Source: Mycolicibacterium aichiense (GTDB taxonomy: Bacteria; Actinomycetota; Actinomycetes; Mycobacteriales; Mycobacteriaceae). From it: DNA of 64,000 bases. Of the stretch, positions 1-13,169 are shown in pieces. The notes beneath the pieces are model-generated. The model had not been told where the DNA came from. It saw only the letters and a list, made by a program, of their open reading frames with translations, and made no database searches. The position numbers and the translations under genes were made by a program. The stretch lies in the NCBI RefSeq assembly GCF_010726245.1, contig NZ_AP022561.1, positions 5,146,001-5,210,000 of the forward strand, read 5' to 3'. The stretch's first letter is position 1. Every line of letters begins with the position of its first letter.

Positions 1-3801
<3,801 letters not shown>

Positions 3802-3852
3802 AGCTGCCGACGGTAAACCGGTCAGCTTGGGATCGACTGTGCGTTCTGACGG

Positions 3853-4296
3853 TCACCGCACAGTCGACGTCAACCGGGCGGCGAGCTGGGCGAAGGTATC
3901 GATCCAGCCGCTGTGGAACGATTCGAATTCACTTGTCGGCAGCAAAGTGTGCTCGATCGACATCAAGGTCTCGTCCACGCCGACCGGCTCGAACGTCACC
4001 GCGACGATGCTGGCCTGTGAGGGATCCTCCCAATTCGAGTTGCTCCAGGTGAATCTCAGCAGACGCGGGCGGTCGATGGTCAGGAACTGCCCGCTGATGA
4101 GCACCCTGGTGCCCGAGTCGTCGACGTCGAAGCGCACCGTCCCGGCAACCCGAGGCTCGACGGTGACCTCGACGACGCGCACCGGATTCGGACACATCCA
4201 TTCCTGCAGCGCTTCCGGATCCAGCCACTCGTCGAACACCACCGCGGGCGGGGCCGGCATGACCCGCGAGACGACGACGGTCACCGTGTCAGTCAT
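3853..4296 (-). CDS. SRPBCC / AHSA1-like ligand-binding protein
   Basis: A 147-residue single-domain protein of the START-like SRPBCC superfamily (Activator of Hsp90 ATPase homologue type). Features are an N-terminal beta-strand (TVTVVVSRVMPAPPAVVFDEW), the strand-rich centre (GTVRFDV...LRFTWSN...VTFEPVGVDETLMSIEHTLLP) and the long C-terminal helix (SFHSGWIDTFAQLAARL). The ATG at 4296 overlaps the stop of the ArsR gene by four bases (ATGA), so it is co-translated with the regulator. ArsR plus SRPBCC pairs are a common actinobacterial module; the ligand is unknown. Its role next to the DUF899 gene is likely related to the same, unidentified, inducing signal. Confidence 0.85.
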   Translation of the reverse strand: MTDTVTVVVSRVMPAPPAVVFDEWLDPEALQEWMCPNPVRVVEVTVEPRVAGTVRFDVDDSGTRVLISGQFLTIDRPRLLRFTWSNSNWEDPSQASIVAVTFEPVGVDETLMSIEHTLLPTSEFESFHSGWIDTFAQLAARLTSTVR

Positions 4297-4628
4297 CGGC
4301 CGTCGGCCTTCTTGCGGCGCAGTCGCGCGGCCAGCGCATCCGCGCGGGTCGACCAGAACCGGGTCTGCTCGTCGATCCAGTGTTGAGCTGCGGTAAGCCC
4401 TTCCGGACGCAGCGACACCCAGTGTTCGCGTCCGCGCACCTCCCGCTGGATGAGGCCGGCCGACTCCAGCACCCCGACGTGGCGTGATACTCCGGCGAAC
4501 GTCATCGGCAGCGGAGCGGCAAGGTCGGTGATCCGGGCATCGCCCTGTCGCAACACCTCGATCAGGTGGCGGCGGGTCGGATCGGCCAGGGCGGCGTACG
4601 CCCGGTCCAACACTTGATCTTCAACCAT
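4293..4628 (-). CDS. ArsR-family transcriptional regulator
   Basis: A 111-residue winged helix-turn-helix repressor. The family signature LADPTRRHLIEVL is near the N-terminus, followed by the recognition helix region (MTFAGVSRHVGVLESAGLI) and wing (REVRGREHWVSL). No metal-binding CxC cluster is present, so it is not a typical arsenic or zinc sensor; it is of the type encoded with SRPBCC proteins. Its ATG (4628-4626) lies inside a perfect inverted repeat that is repeated upstream of the divergent DUF899 gene, which strongly suggests autoregulation and control of both units. It is the first gene of a two-gene operon with the SRPBCC protein. Confidence 0.92.
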   Translation of the reverse strand: MVEDQVLDRAYAALADPTRRHLIEVLRQGDARITDLAAPLPMTFAGVSRHVGVLESAGLIQREVRGREHWVSLRPEGLTAAQHWIDEQTRFWSTRADALAARLRRKKADGR

Positions 4629-4636
4629 CTTGTTGA
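4621..4636. promoter_or_regulatory. Putative ArsR operator 1 (covers arsR start codon)
   Basis: The sequence TCAACCATCTTGTTGA has 5-bp arms TCAAC/GTTGA separated by six bases and covers the regulator's ATG. A second copy with the same arms, spacing and inner TT lies 53 bp away at 4674-4689. Binding here would block translation initiation or transcription of the regulator. Inference from symmetry and position. Confidence 0.6.
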
Positions 4637-4673
4637 CTATAGCCGCTCAGAGTGGTTGGCTGAACTCAGATAC

Positions 4674-4689
4674 TCAACTAACTTGTTGA
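4674..4689. promoter_or_regulatory. Putative ArsR operator 2 (upstream of DUF899 gene)
   Basis: The sequence TCAACTAACTTGTTGA matches operator 1 at 13 of 16 positions with identical arms and spacing. It lies just upstream of the ribosome-binding site of the DUF899 gene (GAAGGAG, about 4697-4703), so a bound repressor would silence the divergent gene. Inference. Confidence 0.6.
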
Positions 4690-4708
4690 ATGATTCGAAG
4701 GAGTAACC

Positions 4709-5452
4709 GTGCAGATGCCCGACATCGTGTCGGCAGCCGAGTGGGAGGCCGCCCGCAACCAAATGCTGGTCAAGGAAAAGGAACTGACGCGGGCCCGCGA
4801 CGCCCTGGCGGCACAGCGCAGGCGTATGCCGTGGACTCCGGTCGACAAGAACTACGTATTCGACGGGCCGGACGGAACCTGCAGCCTGCTCGACCTGTTC
4901 GGCGGGCGGCGACAGCTGATCGTGTACCGCGCCTTCCTCGACCCGGGTGTCCACGGCTGGCCCGACCATGGTTGCGTCGGATGTTCACTGATGGCTGACC
5001 ACATCGGTAATCTCGCCCACCTCAACGCCCGGGACACCACGTTCGTCTACGCATCACGGGGGGTGCAGGCCGATATCACGCGGATCAAGGCCCGGATGGG
5101 CTGGGACATCCCGTGGTACACCATGGTGCCCGGCCAGGACAGCGCCTTCGACGTCGACTTCGGCGTCGACCAGTGGCATGGCACCAATGCGTTCATCCGC
5201 GACGGCGACCAGATCTTCCGGACCTACTTCATCGACAGTCGCGGCGATGAAATCTTCGTCAACACATGGCATTTCCTCGATATGACCGCACTCGGCCGCC
5301 AAGAGACCTGGGAGGACTCCCCACCGGGTTACCCGCAGAGCAAGCCCTACGAATGGTGGGCCTGGCACGACAACTACCCCGGCCACACCCCGTCGCGCTG
5401 GTTCGGCGACCCGAACCCGGACGACCCCAGCGATCCGCGACCGCCGCGCTAG
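4709..5452 (+). CDS. DUF899 thioredoxin-like protein
   Basis: A 247-residue member of the DUF899 (thioredoxin-fold) family. The N-terminal helical part ends with RRRMPWTPVDKNYVFDGPDG, which is a typical family entry motif, followed by LLDLFGGRRQLIVYRAFLDP and the conserved cysteine pair in GCVGCSLMADHIG, then the DDFGVDQWHGTNAF and RTYF-DSRG segments. The cysteines sit where thioredoxin-fold enzymes carry redox cysteines, but no activity is established for the family. GTG at 4709 is preceded by GAAGGAG at good spacing; an ATG at 4715 is the alternative. It is divergent from the ArsR/SRPBCC pair and carries one of the two predicted ArsR operators, so it is probably the main regulated target. 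Confidence 0.85.
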   Translation: MQMPDIVSAAEWEAARNQMLVKEKELTRARDALAAQRRRMPWTPVDKNYVFDGPDGTCSLLDLFGGRRQLIVYRAFLDPGVHGWPDHGCVGCSLMADHIGNLAHLNARDTTFVYASRGVQADITRIKARMGWDIPWYTMVPGQDSAFDVDFGVDQWHGTNAFIRDGDQIFRTYFIDSRGDEIFVNTWHFLDMTALGRQETWEDSPPGYPQSKPYEWWAWHDNYPGHTPSRWFGDPNPDDPSDPRPPR

Positions 5453-5563
5453 CGACCACCGGGCCGAGTTATCCCACGTCAGGTCGCACAACCGGCCGGC
5501 AGCACCAACGGATGCAGCTCAACCGACGCCGATGCGCCTTCGGCGACCACTACCATCTGGTTC

Positions 5564-6796
5564 GTGCGACGAATAGTGACGGCCCTGTCCCTGCTGGTGA
5601 TCGTGGTTCTGAGCGGCGCCGCATGCGGTAAGTCCCCGTCACCGCAGCCCACGACGGACAAGCCCGCGCCGTCAGAGCAGTACGGCGATGTGATCACCAG
5701 TGATGCGGCAAGGGATCTCGATCCGTCACTGCAGTCGGCAGTCGAGTGGGCCCAGCGCTTCACGTACGCGTCCCGGTCCGGGATCAACGACAACGGCACC
5801 CATGTCACGGCGATTCTGTTGGTGCCGAAGGGGCCCGCCCCGGACGGCGGGTGGCGACTCGTTGCGTTCGGGCATCCCGCCAGCGGCACCAAACCAGGCT
5901 GCGGTCCGTCAACGTCGCCGACACTGCTCGATTCGTCGGCCGTGGTACTGCAGTTACTGCAAGCCGGTTACGCGGTCGTTGTATCGGACTATCAGGGGCT
6001 GGGCGACCTCGCCAAGATCCAGGATCGGCCGGACCGGGACCATTACCATCCCTATCTCGATTCGACGACAGTCGGCTACAACCTGATCGATTCGGTGCGT
6101 GCCGGACGCCAGGTGATCGAACGGGCCGGCGGCCAGGCGTCGACGTCCTGGCTCGCCCTTGGCATCGGTCAGGGCGGACAGGCGGCGTGGGCCGCCAATG
6201 AGCTTGCGGCGAACCAGGGCTGGAGTATGACGTTGCTCGGCTCGGTCGCCATCTCCCCGGCCGCCGATATCACCGGTCTGGCCGATGCCGCCGAGGCAGG
6301 CACACTCAACGGCCAGCAGCAACTCGATCTCCTGGCATTTCTTTCCGGAGTGAAGAACTCGTACTTCAACGACTTCCCGCTCGACGACTACCGCAGCGGA
6401 ATCGTCGCGCAGAAGTGGGACGCGCTGCTGGCATGTGATCCCGCCGGCCTCGCCGAACGCGCGACGATCGCGAGTCAGATCACCCCCGACGACCTACGGC
6501 CTCATTCCCCCGCCGCGGCGAACACGCTTCGCGGCTTCCTGGAAAAAAGCAGCCTCCCGCAAGGACCGACCCAAGGCCCGATGCTGGTGATATACGGCGA
6601 CCAAGATCCGGCGACGCCCGCGGCGTGGACTGAGGCCGCGCTGGATCGCGCATGCAAAATGGGCGACGTCATCACCATTCGCCGGCTGCCCGGTGACGCC
6701 CCCGACCAGCTCGACATGGCCGAGGCACTCGACTGGATGAACCAACGCGTCAACTCCGTTCCGGCACCCAACGATTGCGAAGGCCGTTCCTCGTGA
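5564..6796 (+). CDS. Secretory-lipase-family lipoprotein lacking catalytic Ser and His
   Basis: A 410-residue exported protein with a lipoprotein-type signal (hydrophobic segment 4-17, then LSGAAC with Cys21; the lipobox is imperfect because -3 is Gly). The rest matches the alpha/beta-hydrolase 'secretory lipase' (LIP) family: oxyanion region FGHPASGTKPGC, YAVVVSDYQGLG, the nucleophile-elbow region, and YGDQDPATP with the acid. The nucleophile elbow reads GIGQGG, so Gly202 stands where the family has the catalytic serine (GxSxGG). The usual histidine near the C-terminus is also absent (LPGDAPDQLDM). It is therefore predicted to be a binding or scaffolding pseudoenzyme. GTG start at 5564. A small hairpin (CGCCGA/TCGGCG, 5527-5545) lies upstream. 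It is coupled to the next gene by a GTGA overlap. Confidence 0.85.
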   Translation: MRRIVTALSLLVIVVLSGAACGKSPSPQPTTDKPAPSEQYGDVITSDAARDLDPSLQSAVEWAQRFTYASRSGINDNGTHVTAILLVPKGPAPDGGWRLVAFGHPASGTKPGCGPSTSPTLLDSSAVVLQLLQAGYAVVVSDYQGLGDLAKIQDRPDRDHYHPYLDSTTVGYNLIDSVRAGRQVIERAGGQASTSWLALGIGQGGQAAWAANELAANQGWSMTLLGSVAISPAADITGLADAAEAGTLNGQQQLDLLAFLSGVKNSYFNDFPLDDYRSGIVAQKWDALLACDPAGLAERATIASQITPDDLRPHSPAAANTLRGFLEKSSLPQGPTQGPMLVIYGDQDPATPAAWTEAALDRACKMGDVITIRRLPGDAPDQLDMAEALDWMNQRVNSVPAPNDCEGRSS

Positions 6797-8148
6797 GCTT
6801 GCTACATGGCTGGGTGGTGATCGCCGCTCAAGTTGTGGCCGCGGCAGTGCTGTTGGCGGCGATCGGGCGCAGATCACCACGGTGGCTGCTGCTCTGGCTT
6901 CCCATCGCGGTGATAGTCGGTGGCATCTTCGCCGGACTGACGTTCTGGTTCATCCACAACCAGGGGCTGTCCGAAGATCCTGCACCCGCGACATTCTGGG
7001 TGTGGATCGTCGGCCTCGGAGCGGCCATCGTCGTACTGATCTTCGGGTGGCGCGGTGCCGGGTGGCCCCGCAGGATTGCAGCGTTCGTGGCAGTTCCGCT
7101 GTGCCTGCTCTGCGTGGCGCTGGCACTCAACACCTGGACCGGCTACTTCCCCACCGTGCAATCCGCCTGGGACCGAATGACCGGTACCGAGTCGCCGCGC
7201 TACATCGACCAGGCCACCCTGGCCGACATGCAGCGCCAAGGAGTCCGGCCGACTCAAGGCGTCGTCGTGAAAGTGACGACACCCGATGCGGCGTCGGGCT
7301 TTCAGCATCGCCAGGAGTACGTCTATCTTCCGCCGGCATGGTTCGCGACGTCACCACCGCCCCAACTCCCCGCGGTGATGATGTTCGGCGGGCAGTTCGG
7401 CCGTCCCGACGACTGGCTGCGATCGGCCGATGCGCTTGCGACGCTGGATAACTTCACGGCGCGGCACTACGGCAACGCGCCCGTGTTCGTCTTCCCGGAC
7501 GTCGGCGGGACCTTCAGTACCGACACGGAGTGTGTTAACGGCCCTCGCGGCAACGCCGCCGATCACCTCATCAAAGATGTGGTGCCGTATGTGATCTCGA
7601 CTTTCAGCGTGAGCCCCAAAGCGGAGAACTGGGGAGTCGCCGGATGGTCGTCGGGCGGCACCTGCGCGCTGATGCTCGCGGTCATGCACCCCGACGTGTT
7701 CAGCGCGATCGTGAGTGTCGACGGTCAACTGGGCCCCAATGCCGGAACGCGCGAGCAGACCATCGCCCGACTGTTCGGTGGCGATGCCGCCGCGTGGGAA
7801 GAATTCGATCCACGGTCGGCGATCATCCGGCATGGTCCCTACACCGGGATGTCGGCATGGTTCGCGGTGTCGTCGGACACCACCGCTGAATACCGGCCGG
7901 GCGAGCACACCGACGTCCCGCCCTCGACACCGGCCGAATGGGACACCAATTCCGAGAACCACGCTGACATCGCCCATGCTTTGTGTTCGCTCGTGAGCAG
8001 CTATGGCATCGAGTGTGCCGTGGTGAAAACCCATGCATCGCACGATTTCCAAGGTGCGGGTGACGCGTTCGCCGACGCGCTGCCATGGCTGGCAGGCAAG
8101 CTCGGCACTCCGGGCGTTCGCCCGATTCCGATGCCCGGCGCCAAGTAG
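6793..8148 (+). CDS. Membrane-anchored esterase (esterase D / Ag85-like fold)
   Basis: A 451-residue protein with four predicted N-terminal membrane helices (about residues 2-130) followed by an extracytoplasmic alpha/beta-hydrolase domain of the PF00756 esterase family. The nucleophile motif GWSSGG is intact (Ser286), the acid is expected in the NAGTREQ...HTDVP region, and the C-terminal histidine is likely in KTHASHDFQ. The start is taken as GTG at 6793, which overlaps the TGA of the upstream gene and has GAAGG nine bases before it; TTG at 6775 is an alternative. It is co-translated with the lipase-family pseudoenzyme, so the two may work on the same cell-envelope substrate, a suggestion only. 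Confidence 0.82.
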   Translation: MSLLHGWVVIAAQVVAAAVLLAAIGRRSPRWLLLWLPIAVIVGGIFAGLTFWFIHNQGLSEDPAPATFWVWIVGLGAAIVVLIFGWRGAGWPRRIAAFVAVPLCLLCVALALNTWTGYFPTVQSAWDRMTGTESPRYIDQATLADMQRQGVRPTQGVVVKVTTPDAASGFQHRQEYVYLPPAWFATSPPPQLPAVMMFGGQFGRPDDWLRSADALATLDNFTARHYGNAPVFVFPDVGGTFSTDTECVNGPRGNAADHLIKDVVPYVISTFSVSPKAENWGVAGWSSGGTCALMLAVMHPDVFSAIVSVDGQLGPNAGTREQTIARLFGGDAAAWEEFDPRSAIIRHGPYTGMSAWFAVSSDTTAEYRPGEHTDVPPSTPAEWDTNSENHADIAHALCSLVSSYGIECAVVKTHASHDFQGAGDAFADALPWLAGKLGTPGVRPIPMPGAK

Positions 8149-8165
8149 CGTCCGCGGCGCAGAAC

Positions 8166-9353
8166 CTAGATGACAGTCAGGCAGGCCTGCGCGATCGCCA
8201 GCTCCTCGTTCGTCGGGATCACCAGCACGGTCGTCGGTGACTTGTCGGCCGAGATCCGCCGTGCGCCCCTGGCCGGACTGTCGTTGAGGTGCTCGTCGAG
8301 TTCGATGCCCAGAGGCGCCAGACCGGTCAGCGCGTCCCGCCGAACTCGTGCGTCGTTCTCCCCCACCCCGGCCGTAAACGTCACAACATCGGTGTGTCCG
8401 AGAACAGCCAGATAGGCGCCGACGTATTTGCGTAGCCGGTGGATGTAGACGTCGTAGGCCAATTGCGCTGCCTCGTCGCCGGATTCGATCCGCTGATGCA
8501 CCACCCGGAAGTCGATCTCACCACCAAGGCCATACATTCCGGAGTGCCGATTGAGCATGGTCTCGATCTCCTCTACCCCCATGCCCGCGGTCCGCCAGAG
8601 GTATACGAGTACTCCGGGGTCGATGTCACCGGAACGCGTCCCCATCACCAACCCCTCCATCGGCGTGAGTCCCATCGAGGTGTCGACCGGACGGCCACCG
8701 GCGACGGCGGACGCAGAGGCACCGTTGCCCAGGTGCAGCACGATCTGGTTCAGCGATTCGACCGGCGCGTCCAAGAACTGTGCGGCCTGCTGACTGACGT
8801 ACTGATGAGAGGTGCCGTGAAAGCCGTAACGGCGAATATCCCAGCGTTGGGCCAATTCCCGGTCCATCGCATAGGTGGCCGCGGCGGACGGCAGATCATG
8901 GAAGAACGCGGTGTCGAACACCGCGATGTGTGGCAGGTCGGGCAACACTCGGCGGGCGACCTCGATACCGAGCACCGCAGGTGGATTGTGCAGCGGGGCA
9001 AGCGCCGCGAGCTCCTTCAGTTTGACGATCACCGCATCGTCGATGACGGTGGGGCGGTACAGATCCTGGCCGCCGTGGACGACGCGGTGCCCGACGGCAA
9101 CGAGCCCCAGATCGTCCAAATGCTGGCCCGACTCGGCGAACAAGTCGAACGCGGTGCGCAGCGCCGCCTCGTGATCGGCGATCCGGCCGTCACGGCGGAT
9201 CTCTTCGGTGCCCGACTTCAACGTGGCGGCCGACGTGTCCTCGCCGATCCGCTCGACGATCCCATGCGCCACAGAGGCGCCGGTATCCGGTTGCACGAGC
9301 TGGTATTTCAGTGACGACGAGCCGGAGTTGAGTACCAGAACGGTATCGGCCAT
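8166..9353 (-). CDS. ackA: Acetate kinase AckA
   Basis: A 395-residue acetate kinase: acetyl phosphate + ADP gives acetate + ATP. Signatures are the N-terminal [11 protein letters not shown] phosphate-binding motif, HRVVHGG, the [19 protein letters not shown] motif, [27 protein letters not shown] and FTAGVGEND near the C-terminus. The ATG at 9353 shares a base with the pta stop (TGATG); a GTG one codon upstream is an alternative. pta-ackA order and coupling are as in other mycobacteria. It converges with the esterase gene across a 17-bp gap with no obvious terminator. Confidence 0.97.
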   Translation of the reverse strand: MADTVLVLNSGSSSLKYQLVQPDTGASVAHGIVERIGEDTSAATLKSGTEEIRRDGRIADHEAALRTAFDLFAESGQHLDDLGLVAVGHRVVHGGQDLYRPTVIDDAVIVKLKELAALAPLHNPPAVLGIEVARRVLPDLPHIAVFDTAFFHDLPSAAATYAMDRELAQRWDIRRYGFHGTSHQYVSQQAAQFLDAPVESLNQIVLHLGNGASASAVAGGRPVDTSMGLTPMEGLVMGTRSGDIDPGVLVYLWRTAGMGVEEIETMLNRHSGMYGLGGEIDFRVVHQRIESGDEAAQLAYDVYIHRLRKYVGAYLAVLGHTDVVTFTAGVGENDARVRRDALTGLAPLGIELDEHLNDSPARGARRISADKSPTTVLVIPTNEELAIAQACLTVI

Positions 9354-11437
9354 CACAGCCCCTGTGCCTGGATCGCCGTGATCGCCACGGTGTTGACGAT
9401 ATCCTCGACGAGCGCGCCGCGGGACAGGTCGTTGACGGGTTTGTTGAGCCCCTGCAGCACCGGCCCGATCGCGATGGCACCCGCACTGCGCTGGACTGCC
9501 TTATAGGTGTTGTTCCCGGTGTTGAGGTCCGGGAAGATCAGCACCGTCGCGCGTCCGGCCACTTCCGAGCCCGGCATCTTGGCGGCGGCCACGGTTGGGT
9601 CGACGGCGGCGTCGTATTGAATCGGCCCTTCCACCAACAGCTCCGGCGCCCGTGACCGGACCAACTCGGTGGCAGTCCTGACCTTCTCCACACCGCTACC
9701 GCTGCCCGAGTCGCCCGTCGAGTAGGACAACATCGCCACTCGCGGGTCGATCCCGAACTGCGCGGCCGTGCGCGCCGAACTGACCGCGATGTCGGCGAGT
9801 TCCTCGGCGGTCGGATCCGGCACGATCGCGCAGTCGCCGTAGGCCAGCACCCGGTCGGACAGGCACATCAAGAAGATGCTCGACACCGTCGAGACATCCG
9901 GCTGGGTCTTGATGATCTCGAAGGCCGGCCGCACGGTGTGCGCGGTGGTGTGTGCCGCGCCGGAGACCATCCCGTCGACGATTCCGTTGTGCACCAGCAT
10001 CGTTCCGAAGTACGACACGTCATGCATTATTTCGCGCGCTTGCTCCAGCGTCACTCCCTTCTTCTTCCGGAGCTCGGCATACTGCTCGGCGAACTGGTCG
10101 CACAGCTCACTGGTCCGCGGATTCAGCACGGTTGCCGCCGTCAGATCCACGCCCAATTCCGCTGCACGCGAGCGGACTTGAGCTTCCTCGCCGAGGATTG
10201 TCAAATCGGCTACCCCGCGGCGCAGCAATCGTCCCGCGGCCCGCAGGATGCGGTCGTCGTCTCCCTCGGGCAGCACGATCCGCTTCCGGTCGGCCCTGGC
10301 TCGCTCCATCAGCTGATAGGTGAACATCTGCGGCGTCGTCACGGTCGGGATCGGCAGGCTGAGCCGGTCCTGCAGCTCGTCGATGTCGACATAGCGCTCC
10401 ATGAGGGCGATAGCGGTGTCTATCTTGCGCTGAGAACTTGCGGTTACCCGACCCCTGGTGCTCGCCACTGCGCTCGCCGTCTCGAACGTGCCGAGATCAC
10501 TGGCGATGATCGGTAGTCGCAGACCCAGGCCGTTCACCAGTTGCGCAATCGACCGGTGCAGCGGCAGCCCGCCGTTGAGGATGATGGCCGACAGGGAGGG
10601 AAAGCCCTCGGCGGCATGCGCGCTCGTCACAGCCAGCACCACGTCGGAGCGGTCACCCGGGGTGATCACCGCAACGCCTTCGGTGAGTCGTTCCAGACAG
10701 TGCTCGGCGGTCATGCCCGCCACCAGCACACCCATCACCTCGCGGCCGAGCAGCGAGGAGTCGCCATGCACGAGAACGCCACCGACGGCAACGCTCAGAT
10801 CGGCGACGGTCGGGGCCACCAGCAGCGGCTCCTCGGGGAGGACGTAGATGCGCGGCCCCAGCGCCGCGCAGGCCTGCGCGACTGCCGCCAGCTGGGCCGG
10901 GTCAGCACGGTTGGCCACCACCGCCGCGGTGTGTGCATGCTGGGCGGCCAATTCGGCCAGACAGAGCTCGATGACCTGTGCGACTTCTCCCGGCGTGCGG
11001 TCGCGGGCGCGGACCGAGAGCAGCACCGGGGCGCCCAGGTTGGCGGCGATGCGGGCGTTCACGCTCAGCTCGGTGGGTGAGGCGACATCGGTGTAGTCCG
11101 ATCCGACTATGACGACAGCGTCGCAGCGGTCGGCCACCTCGTGGTAGCGGTCGACGATATCGGCGATGGCGCCGTCGGGATCGGCGTGCAGCCGTTCATA
11201 GCTGACGCCGACGCATTCCTCATAGGTCAGCCCGGCGTTGCTGTGGGCCAGCAACAGCTCGAGGATGTAGTCGCGGTTCTCCCGTCGGGTGATCGGGCGG
11301 AACACGCCCGCCCTCGGCACCATCGCGGTCAGGCGGTGCAGGATGCCCAGCGCGACGGTGGACTTACCGGTGTCACCCTCGGGCGACGCGATGTAGATCG
11401 ACGTAGTGGTGCGCGCGGCGGTCACGATCTTCAGCAT
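9353..11437 (-). CDS. pta: Phosphate acetyltransferase Pta (long, with P-loop domain)
   Basis: A 694-residue long-form phosphotransacetylase: acetyl-CoA + phosphate to acetyl phosphate + CoA, feeding AckA. The N-terminal half carries a dethiobiotin-synthetase-like P-loop ([12 protein letters not shown]) and the DRTGG region; the C-terminal half is the PTA_PTB catalytic domain ([15 protein letters not shown]...SYFGTMLV...[15 protein letters not shown]...[17 protein letters not shown]). The ATG at 11437 gives a length close to that of the M. tuberculosis enzyme (690); TTG at 11488 would add 17 atypical residues and was not chosen. The P-loop domain in long Ptas is a regulatory module. Fgd, its neighbour in M. 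tuberculosis, is displaced here by about 25 kb. Confidence 0.96.
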   Translation of the reverse strand: MLKIVTAARTTTSIYIASPEGDTGKSTVALGILHRLTAMVPRAGVFRPITRRENRDYILELLLAHSNAGLTYEECVGVSYERLHADPDGAIADIVDRYHEVADRCDAVVIVGSDYTDVASPTELSVNARIAANLGAPVLLSVRARDRTPGEVAQVIELCLAELAAQHAHTAAVVANRADPAQLAAVAQACAALGPRIYVLPEEPLLVAPTVADLSVAVGGVLVHGDSSLLGREVMGVLVAGMTAEHCLERLTEGVAVITPGDRSDVVLAVTSAHAAEGFPSLSAIILNGGLPLHRSIAQLVNGLGLRLPIIASDLGTFETASAVASTRGRVTASSQRKIDTAIALMERYVDIDELQDRLSLPIPTVTTPQMFTYQLMERARADRKRIVLPEGDDDRILRAAGRLLRRGVADLTILGEEAQVRSRAAELGVDLTAATVLNPRTSELCDQFAEQYAELRKKKGVTLEQAREIMHDVSYFGTMLVHNGIVDGMVSGAAHTTAHTVRPAFEIIKTQPDVSTVSSIFLMCLSDRVLAYGDCAIVPDPTAEELADIAVSSARTAAQFGIDPRVAMLSYSTGDSGSGSGVEKVRTATELVRSRAPELLVEGPIQYDAAVDPTVAAAKMPGSEVAGRATVLIFPDLNTGNNTYKAVQRSAGAIAIGPVLQGLNKPVNDLSRGALVEDIVNTVAITAIQAQGL

Positions 11438-11669
11438 TCCGCATCCACCGCGGCTCCGTACCCGCCGCACCCGTCGTTCACAGCTCAAACGTGAGTTGCA
11501 CCACAGAGGGCGGGGTTTTCAGCGATGGATCAAATATTTGCTGTATTTGTAGTTGGCGTAACTTTTCGCTAGTCACGACCATGATCAATCCAGAGCCATT
11601 ATCTGCCACACGCAGCTATGCAAACGCAAGTTAGCTGCTGCAACCATCATTTGGACACCGGATGGATAG
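11438..11669. promoter_or_regulatory. Divergent promoter region between pta and EPS locus
   Basis: These 232 bp separate pta (minus) from the first EPS gene (plus) and are clearly more AT-rich than the flanks, especially 11520-11580 and 11590-11655. No gene was recognised. Both transcription units must start here. No conserved operator could be picked out with confidence. Confidence 0.5.
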
Positions 11670-13169
11670 ATGCCAAACATCGATGTGACGGCCACCGTCG
11701 CGCCGCGGCCCGTTACCGACCGCGAACTCCCAGACGATATTTCGACTGACGCCCCGGCCCGGCCAACCGGTCTCGGCGTGTTGCATCGAGGCATAGCGGT
11801 GGCATCGCTTTGCCTCGTCGCGTACGCATCCAGCTACGCACACAACTTCGCCGACGCGGTCGCCGGCTCTCGAGCCGCGTATCTGATCGTCCTGCCCGTC
11901 CTGGCTCTTCTGATCGCCGCCGGATACCGCACCACCTCACACGGGGTCGGCGACGGTGAATCGGACTGGATCGTGGCCACCTTGATCGCCGTTCTCGGTC
12001 TGGCGGCCATCTATCTGTTGATCGGCCGGATGCCGACGCTGTCAGCGTGGTGGCGTCTGGAGTCACTGGCGGTCCTGGTGTGGGCCGTGTGTTGCGTCGT
12101 CGTCTTGTTCGGTATGCGCCACGCCCTCACGATGTGGGCGTTGTGGCTTTTCCTGGCGTTCTTCGCCACGCCCGTGCCCTACCTGGCGGCCACGGCCGCC
12201 CTGGGCGGAACCCCTACCGCCGGCGCAGTGGTGGCCGCCGCGATCGGCGCGGTTGCCGTTTACCTGGCCACCCGCCCGCTTCCCACACAGCGTCGACTAG
12301 CCGCCACCGCCATCAGCCTCGTGGCCAGCGCACCGCTGGTGTTCGGCTGCGCATCCTGGTTTCTGCCCACGATCATCGTCACCGGCGGAGTCATTCCCGT
12401 CCTGTCGGTTCTCGGTGCCCGGCTTGCGCCGGATCGCCGCTCGGCAGACTCCACCGAACGCTCGATCAGCGCGGCAATGCCCCACCGTTCCTCGCGGACG
12501 GTGGGTTTCCTCGCCGTCGGCACCGCGATCCTGGCCGCCGCCGGGCTGCACCAGCACGAGGCGCCGACCCTGCGAACGGTCCCAACAGACTGGACGGCCC
12601 GCAGCGGTCTGTCCCGCGGTGCGTCCTATGACTTCGTCACCAACGTCGCCGGGCCCGGCTCCACACTGGTCAGATATGCCGTGCCGGCCGAAAAAGACAT
12701 GCCGACCGCCGCGGTAGACGTGCTCTCGACACCCAGCGAGGCCGTTCTGGACGACCTCGCCGATGTCGTCTGGTATCCGACCGCACGGCCGGTGAGCTAT
12801 CGAGCCGTCACCGCCTCCACCGCAATCCCGGCCGGCACCCGTGCCATCCACAGCGACGCCGACGCCGCCGCCGACGCCCGTGGGGTGGACTGGTATGCGC
12901 TGACCTGGACCCAACGCGCCGGCTCACTGTTCCAGCGGGTGACCGTGATCGTCAGCCAGTCGCTGACGGGTGATCAGGCACCCCCGGCACCCCAGCCGCC
13001 CGACGTCCTCGACGCATCCGTGGGCTCGTGGCTGTGGCTGTCACGTCAGCGGCCGCAGGGCCTCGATCACGTCGATCCGCTGGTGAGTCAGCGCGCCGAC
13101 AAGTTGGTGGCCGCGATCAGTGGCAGATCCGGCACCGCCTACCCCGGAGGCTCCCACAGACGTGACTGA
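11670..13169 (+). CDS. Unknown polytopic membrane protein, first gene of EPS unit
   Basis: A 499-residue protein not recognised as a named family. About eight to nine membrane helices (roughly residues 38-57, 69-86, 100-119, 130-148, 152-178, 184-203, 210-253 as two, 278-294) are followed by a soluble C-terminal domain of about 200 residues with a repeated V-x-Y-x-V strand pattern and a basic tail (GGSHRRD). That layout resembles exosortase/EpsI proteins of other EPS loci, but the exosortase Cys-Arg-His pattern was not found, so no function is assigned. ATG at 11670, GGATGG shortly upstream. It overlaps the GT2 gene by eight bases and leads a four-gene coupled unit, which suggests a role in polymer synthesis or export. 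Confidence 0.75.
   Translation: MPNIDVTATVAPRPVTDRELPDDISTDAPARPTGLGVLHRGIAVASLCLVAYASSYAHNFADAVAGSRAAYLIVLPVLALLIAAGYRTTSHGVGDGESDWIVATLIAVLGLAAIYLLIGRMPTLSAWWRLESLAVLVWAVCCVVVLFGMRHALTMWALWLFLAFFATPVPYLAATAALGGTPTAGAVVAAAIGAVAVYLATRPLPTQRRLAATAISLVASAPLVFGCASWFLPTIIVTGGVIPVLSVLGARLAPDRRSADSTERSISAAMPHRSSRTVGFLAVGTAILAAAGLHQHEAPTLRTVPTDWTARSGLSRGASYDFVTNVAGPGSTLVRYAVPAEKDMPTAAVDVLSTPSEAVLDDLADVVWYPTARPVSYRAVTASTAIPAGTRAIHSDADAAADARGVDWYALTWTQRAGSLFQRVTVIVSQSLTGDQAPPAPQPPDVLDASVGSWLWLSRQRPQGLDHVDPLVSQRADKLVAAISGRSGTAYPGGSHRRD

Noticed and set aside
5527..5545. Hairpin before the lipase-family gene as a terminator of the DUF899 gene
   Set aside because: Six-bp stem without T-run, and 75 bp after the stop; weak evidence, noted only in the gene entry.
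11670..13169. Exosortase/archaeosortase assignment for the first EPS gene
   Set aside because: Layout is similar but the Cys-Arg-His active-site pattern expected in exosortases was not found.
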